DNA of 64,000 nucleotides from Nocardioides sp. IC4_145 (GCF_011250565.1 NZ_JAANMS010000007.1:48719-112718); one strand, 5' to 3'. Shown: positions 1 through 8,867, counted from the first letter of the stretch. Numbers and translations: made by a program. Notes: a model not told the origin generated them from the sequence alone.

Positions 1-2
1 GG

Positions 3-581
3 CACCAGGAGTCGCTCATGGTGCTGGCGGCGCCCGCGCACCCCGACGTGCGCGAACGGGTCACGGCGGCGCTCGTCTCCCGGATCCTGCGGACGCTGCG
101 CGAGACCTTCGACTACGTCGTCATCGACACCGCGCCGGCCTTCGACGAGCAGACGCTGACCGCGCTCGACGAGACCGACGAGTGCGTCATCGTCGCCACG
201 CTGGATGTGCCAACGCTCAAGAACGTCAAGGTCGCCCTCGAGACGCTCGAGATGCTCGACATCGCCCGCGGCCACCGGCACCTGCTGCTCAACCGCGCGG
301 ACGACGCCGTCGGGATCGGCCCCGACAAGGTCGAGGCCATCCTCGGCATGGGGGTCGCCGCCCAGGTCGAGAGCTCGATCGACATCGCCGCGGCCACCAA
401 CGCCGGCACGCCGATCCTGCTGGAGAACCCCGCGCACCAGTCGAGCACCGCCATCCGCGACCTCGCGACCCGCCTCGCGGGCGAGACGGTCGCCGCCCCC
501 CGGTCCACCGCCGGCCCCGACGGGGGCGCCGAGGCGGGCACGACCGAGAAGTCCGCCCGCCGGTTCCGCATCCGGAGATGA
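3..581 (+). CDS. TadZ/CpaE-like pilus-assembly ATPase, C-terminal part (5' truncated by window edge)
   Basis: The frame is open from the first bases, so the N-terminus with the Walker A region lies outside the window. The visible part carries the hydrophobic strand and aspartate of a MinD/ParA-type P-loop protein (YVVIDTAPAF) and the later LLLNRAD strand, which matches the end of a SIMIBI ATPase. TadZ/CpaE proteins place the Tad secretion machine at the pole or membrane. The tail is Gly/Ala-rich, charged and ends in Arg residues. The stop lies 4 bases before the CpaF start, which supports one operon. The family call rests on this fold plus the tad genes that follow; the Walker motif itself cannot be seen. 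Confidence 0.8.
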   Translation, partial: HQESLMVLAAPAHPDVRERVTAALVSRILRTLRETFDYVVIDTAPAFDEQTLTALDETDECVIVATLDVPTLKNVKVALETLEMLDIARGHRHLLLNRADDAVGIGPDKVEAILGMGVAAQVESSIDIAAATNAGTPILLENPAHQSSTAIRDLATRLAGETVAAPRSTAGPDGGAEAGTTEKSARRFRIRR

Positions 582-585
582 CCAG

Positions 586-2100
586 ATGAGCTCCCTGTCC
601 GAACGCCTCGCCGCCGCCCGGCGGACCGAGACCCCCGGCACCGGCGCCGGCTCAGGCGCTGCCGACGCCGGCGACCCGGCCGGCGCGGCTGTCGCCACCG
701 GCACCCTCGACGCGCCCGCCGACCAGCCGGCCGGGGCCGCTGCTGCCGCAGCCGCCGCGAACGCCGCCGCGGCCGCGAGGCGCAAGGCCGACGCCGCGCC
801 CCGGCGTACCCTCGGCGCGTCGCAGGTCGACCGCATCGAGGAGATCAAGGGCAACGTGCACGCCGAGCTGCTCCAGCAGCTCGGGCCGCACCTGTACGAC
901 GCCGACATGGACCAGGACGAGCTGGACCAGCGCGTCCGCACCGTCCTCGCCGACGTGCTGTCCTCCCAGGACCGGCCGCTCAGCAGCGGCGACCGGGCGC
1001 GGGTGACGCAGGAGATCAGCGACGACATCCTCGGCTACGGGCCGATCGAGCCGTTCCTGCGCGACCCCGACGTCTCCGAGGTCATGGTCAACGGCCACAG
1101 CTCGATCTGGCTGGAGAAGAACGGCAGGCTCCAGCCCGCCGACGCCCACTTCGTCGACGAGTCGCACCTGCGGCGCACGATCGACAAGATCGTCTCCCGC
1201 ATCGGCCGCCGCGTCGACGAGTCCAGCCCGATGGTCGACGCGCGCCTGCCCGACGGCAGCCGCGTGAACGCGGTCGTGCCCCCGCTGGCGGTGGACGGCT
1301 CGGCGCTGACGATCCGCAAGTTCGCCACCGACCCGCTGACCGCGACCGACCTGGTGTCGTTCGGGTCGCTGACGCCGCAGACGACCGACTTCCTCGAGGC
1401 GTGCGTGCGAGGGCGGCTCAACATCATCGTCTCCGGCAGCACCGGCGCCGGCAAGACGACCACGCTCAACGTGCTGTCGTCGTTCATCCCCTCCGACGAG
1501 CGGATCGTCACCATCGAGGACGCCGCGGAGCTGCAGCTCAAGCAGGACCACGTCGTCCGGCTGGAGTCGCGGCCGGCGAACATCGAGGGCAAGGGCGCGG
1601 TCCACATCCGGGACCTGGTGCGCAACAGCCTGCGGATGCGGCCGGACCGGATCATCGTCGGCGAGGTCCGCGACGCCTCCGCGCTCGACATGCTGCAGGC
1701 GATGAACACCGGTCACGACGGCTCCATCTGCACCCTGCACTCCAACGGCCCCCGCGACACGCTCTCCCGCATGGAGACGATGGTGCTCATGGCCGGCATG
1801 GACCTGCCGGTGCGCGCGATCCGCGAGCAGGTCGCCTCGGCGGTCGACCTGATCGTCCACCAGACCCGCTTCAAGGACGGCACCCGCCGGATCACGCATC
1901 TCACCGAGGTGGAGCGGATGGAGGGCGACGTCATCACGCTGCAGGACATCTTCGTCTTCGACACCTCCGCCGGGTTCGACGCGCAGGGCCGCACGCTCGG
2001 CCGCCTGCGCCCGACCGGGCTGCGGCCGAAGTTCCTCGACAAGATGGCCTACGCCAACGTCACCGTCGACCCGATGCTGTTCGCGACGGACCGGATCTGA
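586..2100 (+). CDS. cpaF: CpaF/TadA-family secretion ATPase
   Basis: This is the hexameric ATPase that powers assembly of Flp/Tad pili at the cytoplasmic face of the membrane. The 504-aa product has an Ala/Gly-rich N-terminal arm (about residues 1-85), an N-terminal domain with the GYGPIEPFL segment, and the ATPase core. Walker A is GSTGAGKTTTLN near residue 284, followed by the Asp/His boxes (VTIEDAAELQL, TGHDGSICTLHSN) typical of type II/IV secretion ATPases. The ATG at 586 was chosen because it follows the TadZ stop closely and an AGATGACCAG context. The frame is open further upstream, but that part overlaps the TadZ gene and is a shadow. The stop overlaps the next ATG by one base. Confidence 0.95.
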   Translation: MSSLSERLAAARRTETPGTGAGSGAADAGDPAGAAVATGTLDAPADQPAGAAAAAAAANAAAAARRKADAAPRRTLGASQVDRIEEIKGNVHAELLQQLGPHLYDADMDQDELDQRVRTVLADVLSSQDRPLSSGDRARVTQEISDDILGYGPIEPFLRDPDVSEVMVNGHSSIWLEKNGRLQPADAHFVDESHLRRTIDKIVSRIGRRVDESSPMVDARLPDGSRVNAVVPPLAVDGSALTIRKFATDPLTATDLVSFGSLTPQTTDFLEACVRGRLNIIVSGSTGAGKTTTLNVLSSFIPSDERIVTIEDAAELQLKQDHVVRLESRPANIEGKGAVHIRDLVRNSLRMRPDRIIVGEVRDASALDMLQAMNTGHDGSICTLHSNGPRDTLSRMETMVLMAGMDLPVRAIREQVASAVDLIVHQTRFKDGTRRITHLTEVERMEGDVITLQDIFVFDTSAGFDAQGRTLGRLRPTGLRPKFLDKMAYANVTVDPMLFATDRI

Positions 2101-4001
2101 TGCCCGCCCTCGTCCGCCGCGTGCTCCTCCCGCTCGTCGCGTCGCTCGCGGTCCTGGTCCCCTCGGCCGCCCTCGGCGCCGACGGGTCGATCACGCACGT
2201 CGAGCCGACGGCTGACGGTCTGCAGGTGCTCGTCGCGGTGCCGGAGGGTGTCGAGGTCGACCTCGACGCGGTCACGGTCACCGTGGACGGCGTCGAGACC
2301 ACCGCGACCGCCGCACCCGCCGAGGCGGCCGCAGCCGTACGGCGTACTGCTGTGCTGGCGATCGACACCAGCAACTCGATGCGGGGCGACCGCTTCGGGT
2401 CGGCCAAGGCGGCCGCGCTGACCTTCATCCGCACCGCGCCGACGGACGTCGAGATCGGCATCGTCAGCTTCGCCGGCACCGTCGACGAGGCGCTGGCCCC
2501 CACCACCGACCGGGACGCGGCCCGCGAGGTCGTCCGGTCGCTGACCCTGAGCCAGCAGACGATGCTGCACGACGGCGTGCTCGCTGCGGTCGAGCTGGCC
2601 GGCAGCGAGGGTCAGCGCTCGCTGCTGGTGCTCTCGGACGGCGCGGACACCTCCGACACCCCGTTCGAGGACGTCACCGCCGCCGTGGAGGACTCCGGCG
2701 TCATCCTCAACGCCGTCGCGCTCGACCAGGGCGAGACGGCGCTCGCGGCGCTCCAGGACCTCGCCAACGCCGGCAACGGCCGACTCGTCGAGTCCAGCCG
2801 GACCGCGCTCGAGGAGGCCTTCTCGCAGGAGGCCGATGCCCTCGCGCGTCAGGTGCTCGTCACGGCTCCCGTCCCGTCCGGCGTCACCGCCTCCCAGGCG
2901 ACCGTGGAGATCACCCTCGCCGGCGACGTCGAGCCGGTGGTGGCGCAGGCGTTCGCCACCGTGCAAGCCGCGACCGCCGTGCCGGCGACCGCGCCCCCGG
3001 TCGTGGAGCAGGACGGCTGGGTGCCCCCGTCGTGGGTGATGTACGCCGGCGTCGGCACGCTCGGCCTCGGCCTGGTCGCGCTCGTCGTGCTGCTCGTGCC
3101 GCGCGGCCCCGCACCGCTGACCGCTGAGGAGCGGCTGTCGCGCTACACCGAGGCGACCACGCCCGGCTCGTCCGGCGGCCCTCGCGTCGACGCCGACCAG
3201 GCGCTCGCCTCCGCGAAGGACGCGGCTGCGGGCGTGCTGCGGCGCAACAAGTCCCTCGACGCCCGGATCACCCACCGGCTCGAGGGGGCCGGAAGCGAGC
3301 TGAAGTCGTCGGAGTGGCTGCTCGTCCACACCGCGGTCTTCGTCGTCGCCGGGCTCGTCGGGCTGCTGCTCGGCCGCGGGAACATCGTCCTCGGCCTGCT
3401 GTTCCTCGTGCTCGGCGGGCTCGGCCCGTGGCTCTACCTCGGCATCCGGACCTCGCGGCGCCGCAAGGCGTTCAACTCGTTGCTGCCCGACACCCTGCAG
3501 CTGATGTCCGGGTCGCTCGCGGCCGGTCTCTCGCTCGCGCAGTCGGTCGACACGATCGTGCGGGAGGGGGCCGACCCGGTCGCCACGGAGTTCAAGCGGG
3601 TCCTGGTCGAGACCCGCCTCGGCGTACCGCTCGAGGACGCGCTGGAGGGGGTCGCCGAGCGGTTCGAGTCCAAGGACTTCGAGTGGGTCGTCATGGCGAT
3701 CAAGATCCAGCGCCAGGTCGGCGGCAACCTCGCCGAGCTGCTGGACACCGTCGCCGCCACCATGCGGGAGCGGGAGTACCTCCGCCGTCAGGTCGCCGCG
3801 CTCGCCGCCGAGGGCAAGCTGTCCGCGTGGGTGCTGGGCGGCCTGCCGCCGGTGTTCATGCTCTACCTGTTCGTCTCGCAGCGCGACTACGTCATCGTGA
3901 TGTTCACCGAACCGCTCGGCATCCTGATGATGGTGGGCGCTGCGGTGATCCTCTCGGTCGGCGTGTTCTGGATGAGCAAGCTCGTGAAGGTGGAGGTGTG
4001 A
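2100..4001 (+). CDS. tadB: VWA domain fused to TadB-type membrane protein (T2SSF)
   Basis: The 633-aa product begins with a signal-like hydrophobic stretch (about residues 8-26). A von Willebrand A domain with an intact MIDAS motif (D89-T-S91-N-S93) follows at about residues 80-260. A transmembrane helix near residue 310 leads into a GspF/TadB domain with further helices to the C-terminus. TadB and TadC form the inner-membrane platform of the Flp/Tad pilus. The VWA part would lie outside the membrane and could bind pilin, minor pilins or a surface partner through a metal ion. The ATG shares one base with the cpaF TGA. The fusion is read directly from one uninterrupted frame; its role is inferred. 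Confidence 0.9.
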   Translation: MPALVRRVLLPLVASLAVLVPSAALGADGSITHVEPTADGLQVLVAVPEGVEVDLDAVTVTVDGVETTATAAPAEAAAAVRRTAVLAIDTSNSMRGDRFGSAKAAALTFIRTAPTDVEIGIVSFAGTVDEALAPTTDRDAAREVVRSLTLSQQTMLHDGVLAAVELAGSEGQRSLLVLSDGADTSDTPFEDVTAAVEDSGVILNAVALDQGETALAALQDLANAGNGRLVESSRTALEEAFSQEADALARQVLVTAPVPSGVTASQATVEITLAGDVEPVVAQAFATVQAATAVPATAPPVVEQDGWVPPSWVMYAGVGTLGLGLVALVVLLVPRGPAPLTAEERLSRYTEATTPGSSGGPRVDADQALASAKDAAAGVLRRNKSLDARITHRLEGAGSELKSSEWLLVHTAVFVVAGLVGLLLGRGNIVLGLLFLVLGGLGPWLYLGIRTSRRRKAFNSLLPDTLQLMSGSLAAGLSLAQSVDTIVREGADPVATEFKRVLVETRLGVPLEDALEGVAERFESKDFEWVVMAIKIQRQVGGNLAELLDTVAATMREREYLRRQVAALAAEGKLSAWVLGGLPPVFMLYLFVSQRDYVIVMFTEPLGILMMVGAAVILSVGVFWMSKLVKVEV

Positions 4002-4002
4002 G

Positions 4003-4929
4003 GTGACGCTCCTCTTCGTCCTCGGAGTCGTGCTCGTGCTCGTCGCGCTGCTGCTCGTCGGCATGGCGCTCACCCCCGACGCCGGCCAGACCTCCGGCGT
4101 CACCCGCTCCCTCGCCGCGATCCAGGCGATCACCTCCGCACCGAAGGCGCTGCGCGACGAGCTGGACCGGCCCTTCGGCGAGCGGGTGCTCGAGCCGCTC
4201 CAGGCCCGGGCGCTGCGGATCGGCCGGCGCCTGTCCGGTGCGGACTCAGCCGAGCGGATCCGCAAGAAGCTCGACTTCGCGGGCAACCCCCGCGACTGGT
4301 CGGTCGACCGGGTCGTCTCTGGCAAGGTCATCGGCGCGATCTCGCTGACCCTGGTCGCCGGCGCCCTCGCGCTCGTGATGGGCGTCTCCGTGCCCGTCGC
4401 CGTCGTCATGCTGCTCGGTGGCCTGGTGATCGGGTTCTTCGTGCCGGACCTGTACCTCTACCAGAAGACCTACGAGCGCACCGAGCGCATGCAGCGCGAG
4501 CTCGCCGACGCGATCGACCTGATGACGATCAGCGTCGAGTCCGGGCTCGGCTTCGACGCCGCCGTCCAGCAGGTGGCCCGCAACACCGAGGGCCCGCTGG
4601 CCGACGAGTTCTCCCGCGTGCTGCGCGAGATGCAGATCGGTCAGGGCCGGGCGGGTGCCCTGCGCGCCCTGGGGGACCGGACGAACGTGCCGGACCTCAA
4701 GGCGTTCGTCGGCGCGATGGTGCAGGCCGACTCCTTCGGCATCCCCATCTCGCAGGTCCTGCGCGTGCAGTCCGCGGAGATGCGGGTGAAGCGCCGTCAG
4801 CGCGCCGAGCACAAGGCGCAACAGGTACCTGTCAAGATCACCGTGCCCCTCATCTTCTGCATCCTGCCTTGCTTGTTCATCGCGGTCATGGGGCCCGCGG
4901 TGATCAGCATCATGGAGAACATGGGATGA
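4003..4929 (+). CDS. tadC: TadC-type pilus platform protein (T2SSF domain)
   Basis: This 308-aa membrane protein has one N-terminal helix, two helices near residues 105-150 and one at the C-terminus. Between them lies the T2SSF helical bundle with the segment LADAIDLMTISVESGLGF. It pairs with TadB as the inner-membrane platform for pilus assembly. The GTG at 4003 lies one base after the TadB stop. An ATGA overlap joins its end to the histidine kinase. Length and order agree with tadB-tadC pairs elsewhere. Confidence 0.92.
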   Translation: MTLLFVLGVVLVLVALLLVGMALTPDAGQTSGVTRSLAAIQAITSAPKALRDELDRPFGERVLEPLQARALRIGRRLSGADSAERIRKKLDFAGNPRDWSVDRVVSGKVIGAISLTLVAGALALVMGVSVPVAVVMLLGGLVIGFFVPDLYLYQKTYERTERMQRELADAIDLMTISVESGLGFDAAVQQVARNTEGPLADEFSRVLREMQIGQGRAGALRALGDRTNVPDLKAFVGAMVQADSFGIPISQVLRVQSAEMRVKRRQRAEHKAQQVPVKITVPLIFCILPCLFIAVMGPAVISIMENMG

Positions 4930-6497
4930 CCCTTCCGGACCTGCCGTTCGCGCGACTCACGCTCGCCGCACGCGGGTTCGTGCTGCTCTTCCTCTCGATC
5001 GCGGCGATCGTCGACCGCAAGGACATGGTCTTGGCGTTGATCGCCATCGGTGCGGTCTGGGCCGTCGTGCAGCTCGCGGAGTTCCGACCTGGCGTGTCCA
5101 CCGGCTTCGCCACGACGTTCGACGCCGTGGTGGTCGGGCTGGTCTGCGGGGTCACGGTCGGCGACGCGCTGCCCGTCCTGGCTGCGCTGGTGGTCCCACC
5201 GTTCACCGCCGGTCTCCATCGCGGTGCGGTCGGCGTCGCCCTGGCCATGTCGGCCCAGCTGGTCGCCCTGCTCGGCGCGATCACTCTGGGGTCGGACGGT
5301 CTCGATCGGGAGGTCTGGATCGGCGTCTTCACCTGGTCCGTCACCGGGCTGGGCCTCGGCCTGATCGCGACCTTCCTGCACTCGGCCATCCAGCGGTCCG
5401 CCGACCCGCTTGCCCCATACCACTACGCCCAGACACTGCTGCGCCAGCTGATCGACCTCTCCGGCGGCCTGAAGTCCGGGCTCGACCCCACCGCGCTCGG
5501 CGGCGCGATTGTCAGCTCGGTCCGCGACGAGCTCCCCGTGGCAGCTCTCGTCCTCTACGTCCCTCGAGGTGACTCGCTGACCCCGCTCGTCGAGGAGAGC
5601 CTGGACGGCGCTCCGTGCAACCAGGACGACGTCGCCTTCGAGGCCTGGGCGCGCGGCGAGGTCGTCGTCCACGAACGGTGCTTCGCGATCCCGCTGGACG
5701 ACGCCGCGGTCGTCGCCGGCGTGCTGTCGGACCGGCTGGATCCCGGCCGGCTCGACCTGGCCGGCCGGATCCGCCAGCTGCAGCGCCGGTTGGCGCCCAG
5801 CGCCGTGCACCTGGACACGGCCCTGCTGTTCTCGTCGTTCCGCGACGCGGCCACCGCCGAGGAGCGCCGCCGGCTCGCCCGCGAGATGCACGACGGCGTC
5901 GCCCAGGAGATCGCCTCGCTCGGCTACCTGGTCGACGCCCTCGCGGCACAGCCTGGCTCGCCCGCGCAGGCCGACCGCATCGCCCTGCTCCGCGACCGCG
6001 TGAGCCACGTGGTGGGCGAGGTCCGGCAGTCGGTGCTGACCCTGCGCACCAGCGTGGGCGAGAACGAGAGCCTGGGGGCAGCGATCAGCTCGATCGCGCG
6101 CAACCTCAGCGAGGTGTCCGGCGTACCCATCCAGGTCACGCTCGAGGAGCACACCACGCGCCTGCGCCCGGAAGTCGAGGCGGAGCTGTTCCGCATCACC
6201 CAGGAGGCGATGAACAACGCGATCAAGCACGCGCACGCCTCCGTCATCGACGTGCACTGTCGGGTCCACGCGCCGCGGGCCATCATCACCGTCTCCGACG
6301 ACGGCCGCGGCATGCAACAGGCCCGGTCCGACTCCCACGGCCTGGAGATCATGCGGGAGCGCGCGACGCTCATCGGCGGCCGCCTCAGCATCGACCCCGC
6401 GCCCGGTGGTGGGCTGATGGTCACCGTGGCGGTGGGTACCGACCTCGAGCCTCCGGCCGGCGGCGACCGGACCCCTGATGAGAAGGTGAAGGCATGA
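4926..6497 (+). CDS. Membrane sensor histidine kinase (HisKA_3/NarL type)
   Basis: The 523-aa product has about five or six hydrophobic segments in residues 8-155, a GAF-like linker (about 165-300), and a HisKA_3 dimerisation box with the phospho-acceptor His322 in AREMHDGVAQE. The HATPase_c N box (NNAIKHAH, about residue 430) and G boxes (DDGRGM, HGLEIM) follow. The family autophosphorylates and passes phosphate to LuxR-type regulators, the next gene here. The ATG at 4926 overlaps the tadC stop (ATGA), and the kinase stop overlaps the regulator start the same way, so tadC, kinase and regulator are translationally coupled. No input signal can be read from the sequence. Confidence 0.93.
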   Translation: MTLPDLPFARLTLAARGFVLLFLSIAAIVDRKDMVLALIAIGAVWAVVQLAEFRPGVSTGFATTFDAVVVGLVCGVTVGDALPVLAALVVPPFTAGLHRGAVGVALAMSAQLVALLGAITLGSDGLDREVWIGVFTWSVTGLGLGLIATFLHSAIQRSADPLAPYHYAQTLLRQLIDLSGGLKSGLDPTALGGAIVSSVRDELPVAALVLYVPRGDSLTPLVEESLDGAPCNQDDVAFEAWARGEVVVHERCFAIPLDDAAVVAGVLSDRLDPGRLDLAGRIRQLQRRLAPSAVHLDTALLFSSFRDAATAEERRRLAREMHDGVAQEIASLGYLVDALAAQPGSPAQADRIALLRDRVSHVVGEVRQSVLTLRTSVGENESLGAAISSIARNLSEVSGVPIQVTLEEHTTRLRPEVEAELFRITQEAMNNAIKHAHASVIDVHCRVHAPRAIITVSDDGRGMQQARSDSHGLEIMRERATLIGGRLSIDPAPGGGLMVTVAVGTDLEPPAGGDRTPDEKVKA

Positions 6498-7147
6498 GCG
6501 ACCGACACATCCGCGTGCTCCTCGTCGACGACCACCAGCTGATCCGGGACGGGCTGTCGGGCGTCCTCGACCTCGAGGCCGACATGAGCATCGTCGGAGT
6601 CGCGGCCACCGTCGCGGAGGCGCTGACCAAGTACGACGAGCTCTCCCCCAACGTCATCGTCACCGACCTCCAGCTGCAGGACGGCACCGGTCTCGACGTC
6701 GTCCGCGCGGTGCGGAAGAAGAGCAACGACACCGGTCTGATCATCCTCACCATGCACTCCGGCGACGAGCAGATCTTTGCGGCCATGCAGGCCGGCGCGT
6801 CGGGCTTCGTCGGCAAGGACGCCCCGTCCAGCGAGGTCGTCAAGGCCGCTCGCCATGCGGCGGTCTCCCCCCGCTCGTTCATCGCCACCGGCCTCGTCGG
6901 CGCGATGATGCGCCGCCAGTCCGGCGAGTCGACCAAGCTGTCCGACCGCGAGCACGAGGTGCTGCTGCTGCTCGCCGACGGCCTGGGCGCTTCGCAGATC
7001 GGCGACAAGCTCTACCTGAGCGAGTCGACCGCCAAGTCGCACATCGCGAAGATCTACCAGAAGCTCGGCGCTGCCAACCGCGCCCAGGCCCTGGTCACCG
7101 CGATGCGGATCGGTCTGCTCTCCAGCATCAAGCCGGCCGACTCCTGA
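6494..7147 (+). CDS. NarL/LuxR-family response regulator
   Basis: This 217-aa regulator has a receiver domain with the acidic pair DD12-13 and phospho-acceptor D58 (VTDLQLQDG). The C-terminal LuxR helix-turn-helix begins at LSDREHEVLLLLADG (about residues 148-205). It is the partner of the coupled histidine kinase. The position between the pilus assembly genes and the pilin suggests it controls the pilus locus; this is an inference. A short palindrome 43 bases downstream, in front of the pilin gene, is a candidate site for it. Confidence 0.95.
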   Translation: MSDRHIRVLLVDDHQLIRDGLSGVLDLEADMSIVGVAATVAEALTKYDELSPNVIVTDLQLQDGTGLDVVRAVRKKSNDTGLIILTMHSGDEQIFAAMQAGASGFVGKDAPSSEVVKAARHAAVSPRSFIATGLVGAMMRRQSGESTKLSDREHEVLLLLADGLGASQIGDKLYLSESTAKSHIAKIYQKLGAANRAQALVTAMRIGLLSSIKPADS

Positions 7148-7189
7148 GGGCGTCCTGACCCACCTGGTCACGACGGCCGCCGAGCGGTC

Positions 7190-7207
7190 GTAGTCCGTTC
7201 GGACTAC
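7190..7207. promoter_or_regulatory. Perfect 8-bp palindrome upstream of the pilin gene
   Basis: GTAGTCCG-TT-CGGACTAC is a perfect inverted repeat between the regulator stop and the pilin start. It could be an operator, for example for the adjacent LuxR-type regulator, or a short hairpin closing the upstream operon. There is no T-run after it, so an operator is slightly favoured. Confidence 0.4.
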
Positions 7208-7263
7208 CCAGCTCGACACGGGGACGGGATTCGCTGACCTGCGGTTTCGGCGACGATTTCTGT

Positions 7264-7292
7264 CGTGAGGTTCTTCGGCCTCACGCCGAAGA
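7264..7292 (+). promoter_or_regulatory. Pilin leader with two mutually exclusive hairpins
   Basis: Arms 7264-7270 and 7279-7285 (CGTGAGG/CCTCACG) form one perfect stem. Arms 7272-7279 and 7285-7292 (TCTTCGGC/GCCGAAGA) form another. The two share bases and cannot coexist. They lie 24 bases before the AGGAG ribosome site (7316-7320) of the pilin gene. This may be a leader switch or simply an mRNA-stabilising structure. Confidence 0.4.
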
Positions 7293-7329
7293 TCCACTCC
7301 CCGTCACAGCACATTAGGAGAACCCCGTC

Positions 7330-7551
7330 ATGGTCGACTACTTCCGCATCCTGCTCAACGCCCGCCTCGCCAAGATGGAGGAGCGCGGCGCCTCGGCCGT
7401 CGAGTACGGCCTGCTCATCGCCGGCATCGCTGCCGTCATCGTTGTGGCGATCTTCGCGCTCGGCCCCATGATCCAGAAGGCCTTCACTGACACCTGTGAG
7501 TCTGTTGCTACGAACGGCAGCCTCGGCACTTCGGCTGACTGCAGCAACTGA
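7330..7551 (+). CDS. flp: Flp-type pilin precursor
   Basis: This 73-aa prepilin has a short basic leader ending at G20, followed by ASAVEYGLLIAGIA, which gives Glu5 and Tyr6 of the mature pilin, and a hydrophobic helix to about residue 45. Two Cys (CESV and DCSN) near the end could form a disulfide. A TadV-type prepilin peptidase would cut after G20; none is in the window. A strong AGGAG lies 9 bases upstream of the ATG. The gene is separated from the assembly operon by a structured spacer, so the abundant pilin can be expressed on its own. It is followed by a hairpin terminator. Confidence 0.95.
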   Translation: MVDYFRILLNARLAKMEERGASAVEYGLLIAGIAAVIVVAIFALGPMIQKAFTDTCESVATNGSLGTSADCSN

Positions 7552-7567
7552 CCTCAACTTCGAGCAC

Positions 7568-7604
7568 CGACGAGGCCGTCCCCGAGTTGGGGGCGGCCTC
7601 GTCG
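7568..7604 (+). terminator. Strong hairpin terminator after flp
   Basis: Near-perfect arms of 16 bases (7568-7583 and 7589-7604) with a 5-base loop lie 16 bases after the pilin stop. There is no U-tract, which is common in high-GC actinobacteria. It also separates the convergent M48 gene. Confidence 0.75.
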
Positions 7605-7614
7605 TGTCAATGCT

Positions 7615-8862
7615 TCAGCGGGCGGAGCCTGATTGACCCACGCCGGAGGTTACGGCAAGGGCGTATCGAATCCGCGTCAGCGGCCCGGGATGACTTCCGA
7701 ACCACCATTCGGTCAGGACTGGAGGCGTCATATCGCCAAGTGACCGTTCTGCCAACCGGGTTTGCATCCTGACGAACCCACGCAGATCGTTGGTCGCGTC
7801 GAGCGCATCGACGTCGGCGCGCGTCTCAATCTGCCGACTGATGCCGTTCTGCACCGGACTGGCCAGCAAGCCCCCGACGGCAAACAGCGCCAGCGCAACC
7901 GGCACGGCCGCCGCGGTGCCGACCCTTTGCGACGACAGACCGAGACACAGGGCGAGCAACCCGACGCCGGCCGCCGACCCGACGGCACCAAGCGTCGTAC
8001 CCACCAGCACGTCGTCGTTCTTCGCGTGCGCGAGCTCGTGCGCGACGACCGACAACGCCTGGTCGACCGGCAGGTCCTCGACCAGGGTGTCGTAGAGCAC
8101 GACCCGGCGGCTCGCCCCGAAACCGGACACGTACGCGTTCAACGTCGACGTACGCCGGGACGCATCCGCGACGAGCACGTCGCCGATCTGGACGTCCTCC
8201 TTCTCGGCCAGCTCGACGACCCCCTGGCGGAGCGGGCCGTCCTCGAGCGGCTCGAAGGAGTTGAACGCCGGCTCCACGACGACCGGGTAGACGAACGACC
8301 CGAGCACCACCATCGCCGCGACGAGCAGCCCGGCCACCGCCGGCCAGGCCCGCGGCAGCCGTCGGGCCAGGCCGATGACGACGATTAGGGCCAGAGACGC
8401 GACGACGATGCCGAGCACCTCGTTGCGGACGACGTCGGCGGCGTACCCGCCCCACGAGCGCGTGGACAACCCGTAGTTCCGCCGGTGCTCCTCGAAGGCG
8501 ATCCCGAACGGCAGCGTCACGACCCGACGGGTGAGCTCGACGAACGCCACCAGGACCACGACCTGCACCCACCACAGGCCGGGCGCCCGCTGGGCCCAGG
8601 CCCGGCCGCGCCTGCTGAAGCCGAGGTAGCACGCCACCAGGATCGAGACAGCGAGCGACGAGTAGCTCCAGGTGCGCGCCCACTGCGAGTACTGCTCGGC
8701 GCGGGCGATGTGCTCGGCACTGAAGTAGTCCTCGGCCCGCACCGGCTCGACCGGACCGCCCGGGACCGGGTCCCAGGGCACGAGCCACCACGCCAGCAGG
8801 ACGAACGACGTGCCCCCAACGGCAACGAGCGCCCAGGAGAGGCGGCGGGCGGTGGGCGTCAC
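7615..8862 (-). CDS. M48 (Ste24-like) membrane metalloprotease
   Basis: This 415-aa polytopic protein resembles the CAAX prenyl protease 1 (Ste24) family. Several N-terminal helices are followed by the zinc motif HELAH near residue 275 and, after two more helices, the downstream glutamate region IETRADVDALDA. Bacterial members cut membrane or lipidated proteins; the substrate here is unknown. The GTG at 8862 was chosen because translation before it would run into the upstream gene, whose stop is 5 bases away. It lies downstream in an apparent operon with a second metalloprotease. Confidence 0.88.
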   Translation of the reverse strand: MTPTARRLSWALVAVGGTSFVLLAWWLVPWDPVPGGPVEPVRAEDYFSAEHIARAEQYSQWARTWSYSSLAVSILVACYLGFSRRGRAWAQRAPGLWWVQVVVLVAFVELTRRVVTLPFGIAFEEHRRNYGLSTRSWGGYAADVVRNEVLGIVVASLALIVVIGLARRLPRAWPAVAGLLVAAMVVLGSFVYPVVVEPAFNSFEPLEDGPLRQGVVELAEKEDVQIGDVLVADASRRTSTLNAYVSGFGASRRVVLYDTLVEDLPVDQALSVVAHELAHAKNDDVLVGTTLGAVGSAAGVGLLALCLGLSSQRVGTAAAVPVALALFAVGGLLASPVQNGISRQIETRADVDALDATNDLRGFVRMQTRLAERSLGDMTPPVLTEWWFGSHPGPLTRIRYALAVTSGVGQSGSAR

Positions 8863-8867
8863 ACGGG

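Noticed and set aside
2049..4409. Very long open frame on the minus strand opposite tadB-tadC
   Set aside because: It is a GC-driven mirror of real genes, rich in Arg/Gly/Ala/His without any domain. The plus strand has clear families and operon spacing.
5512..5949. Arg/Gly-rich minus-strand frame in the histidine kinase
   Set aside because: Composition is typical of antisense frames in high-GC DNA. No start signal or family.
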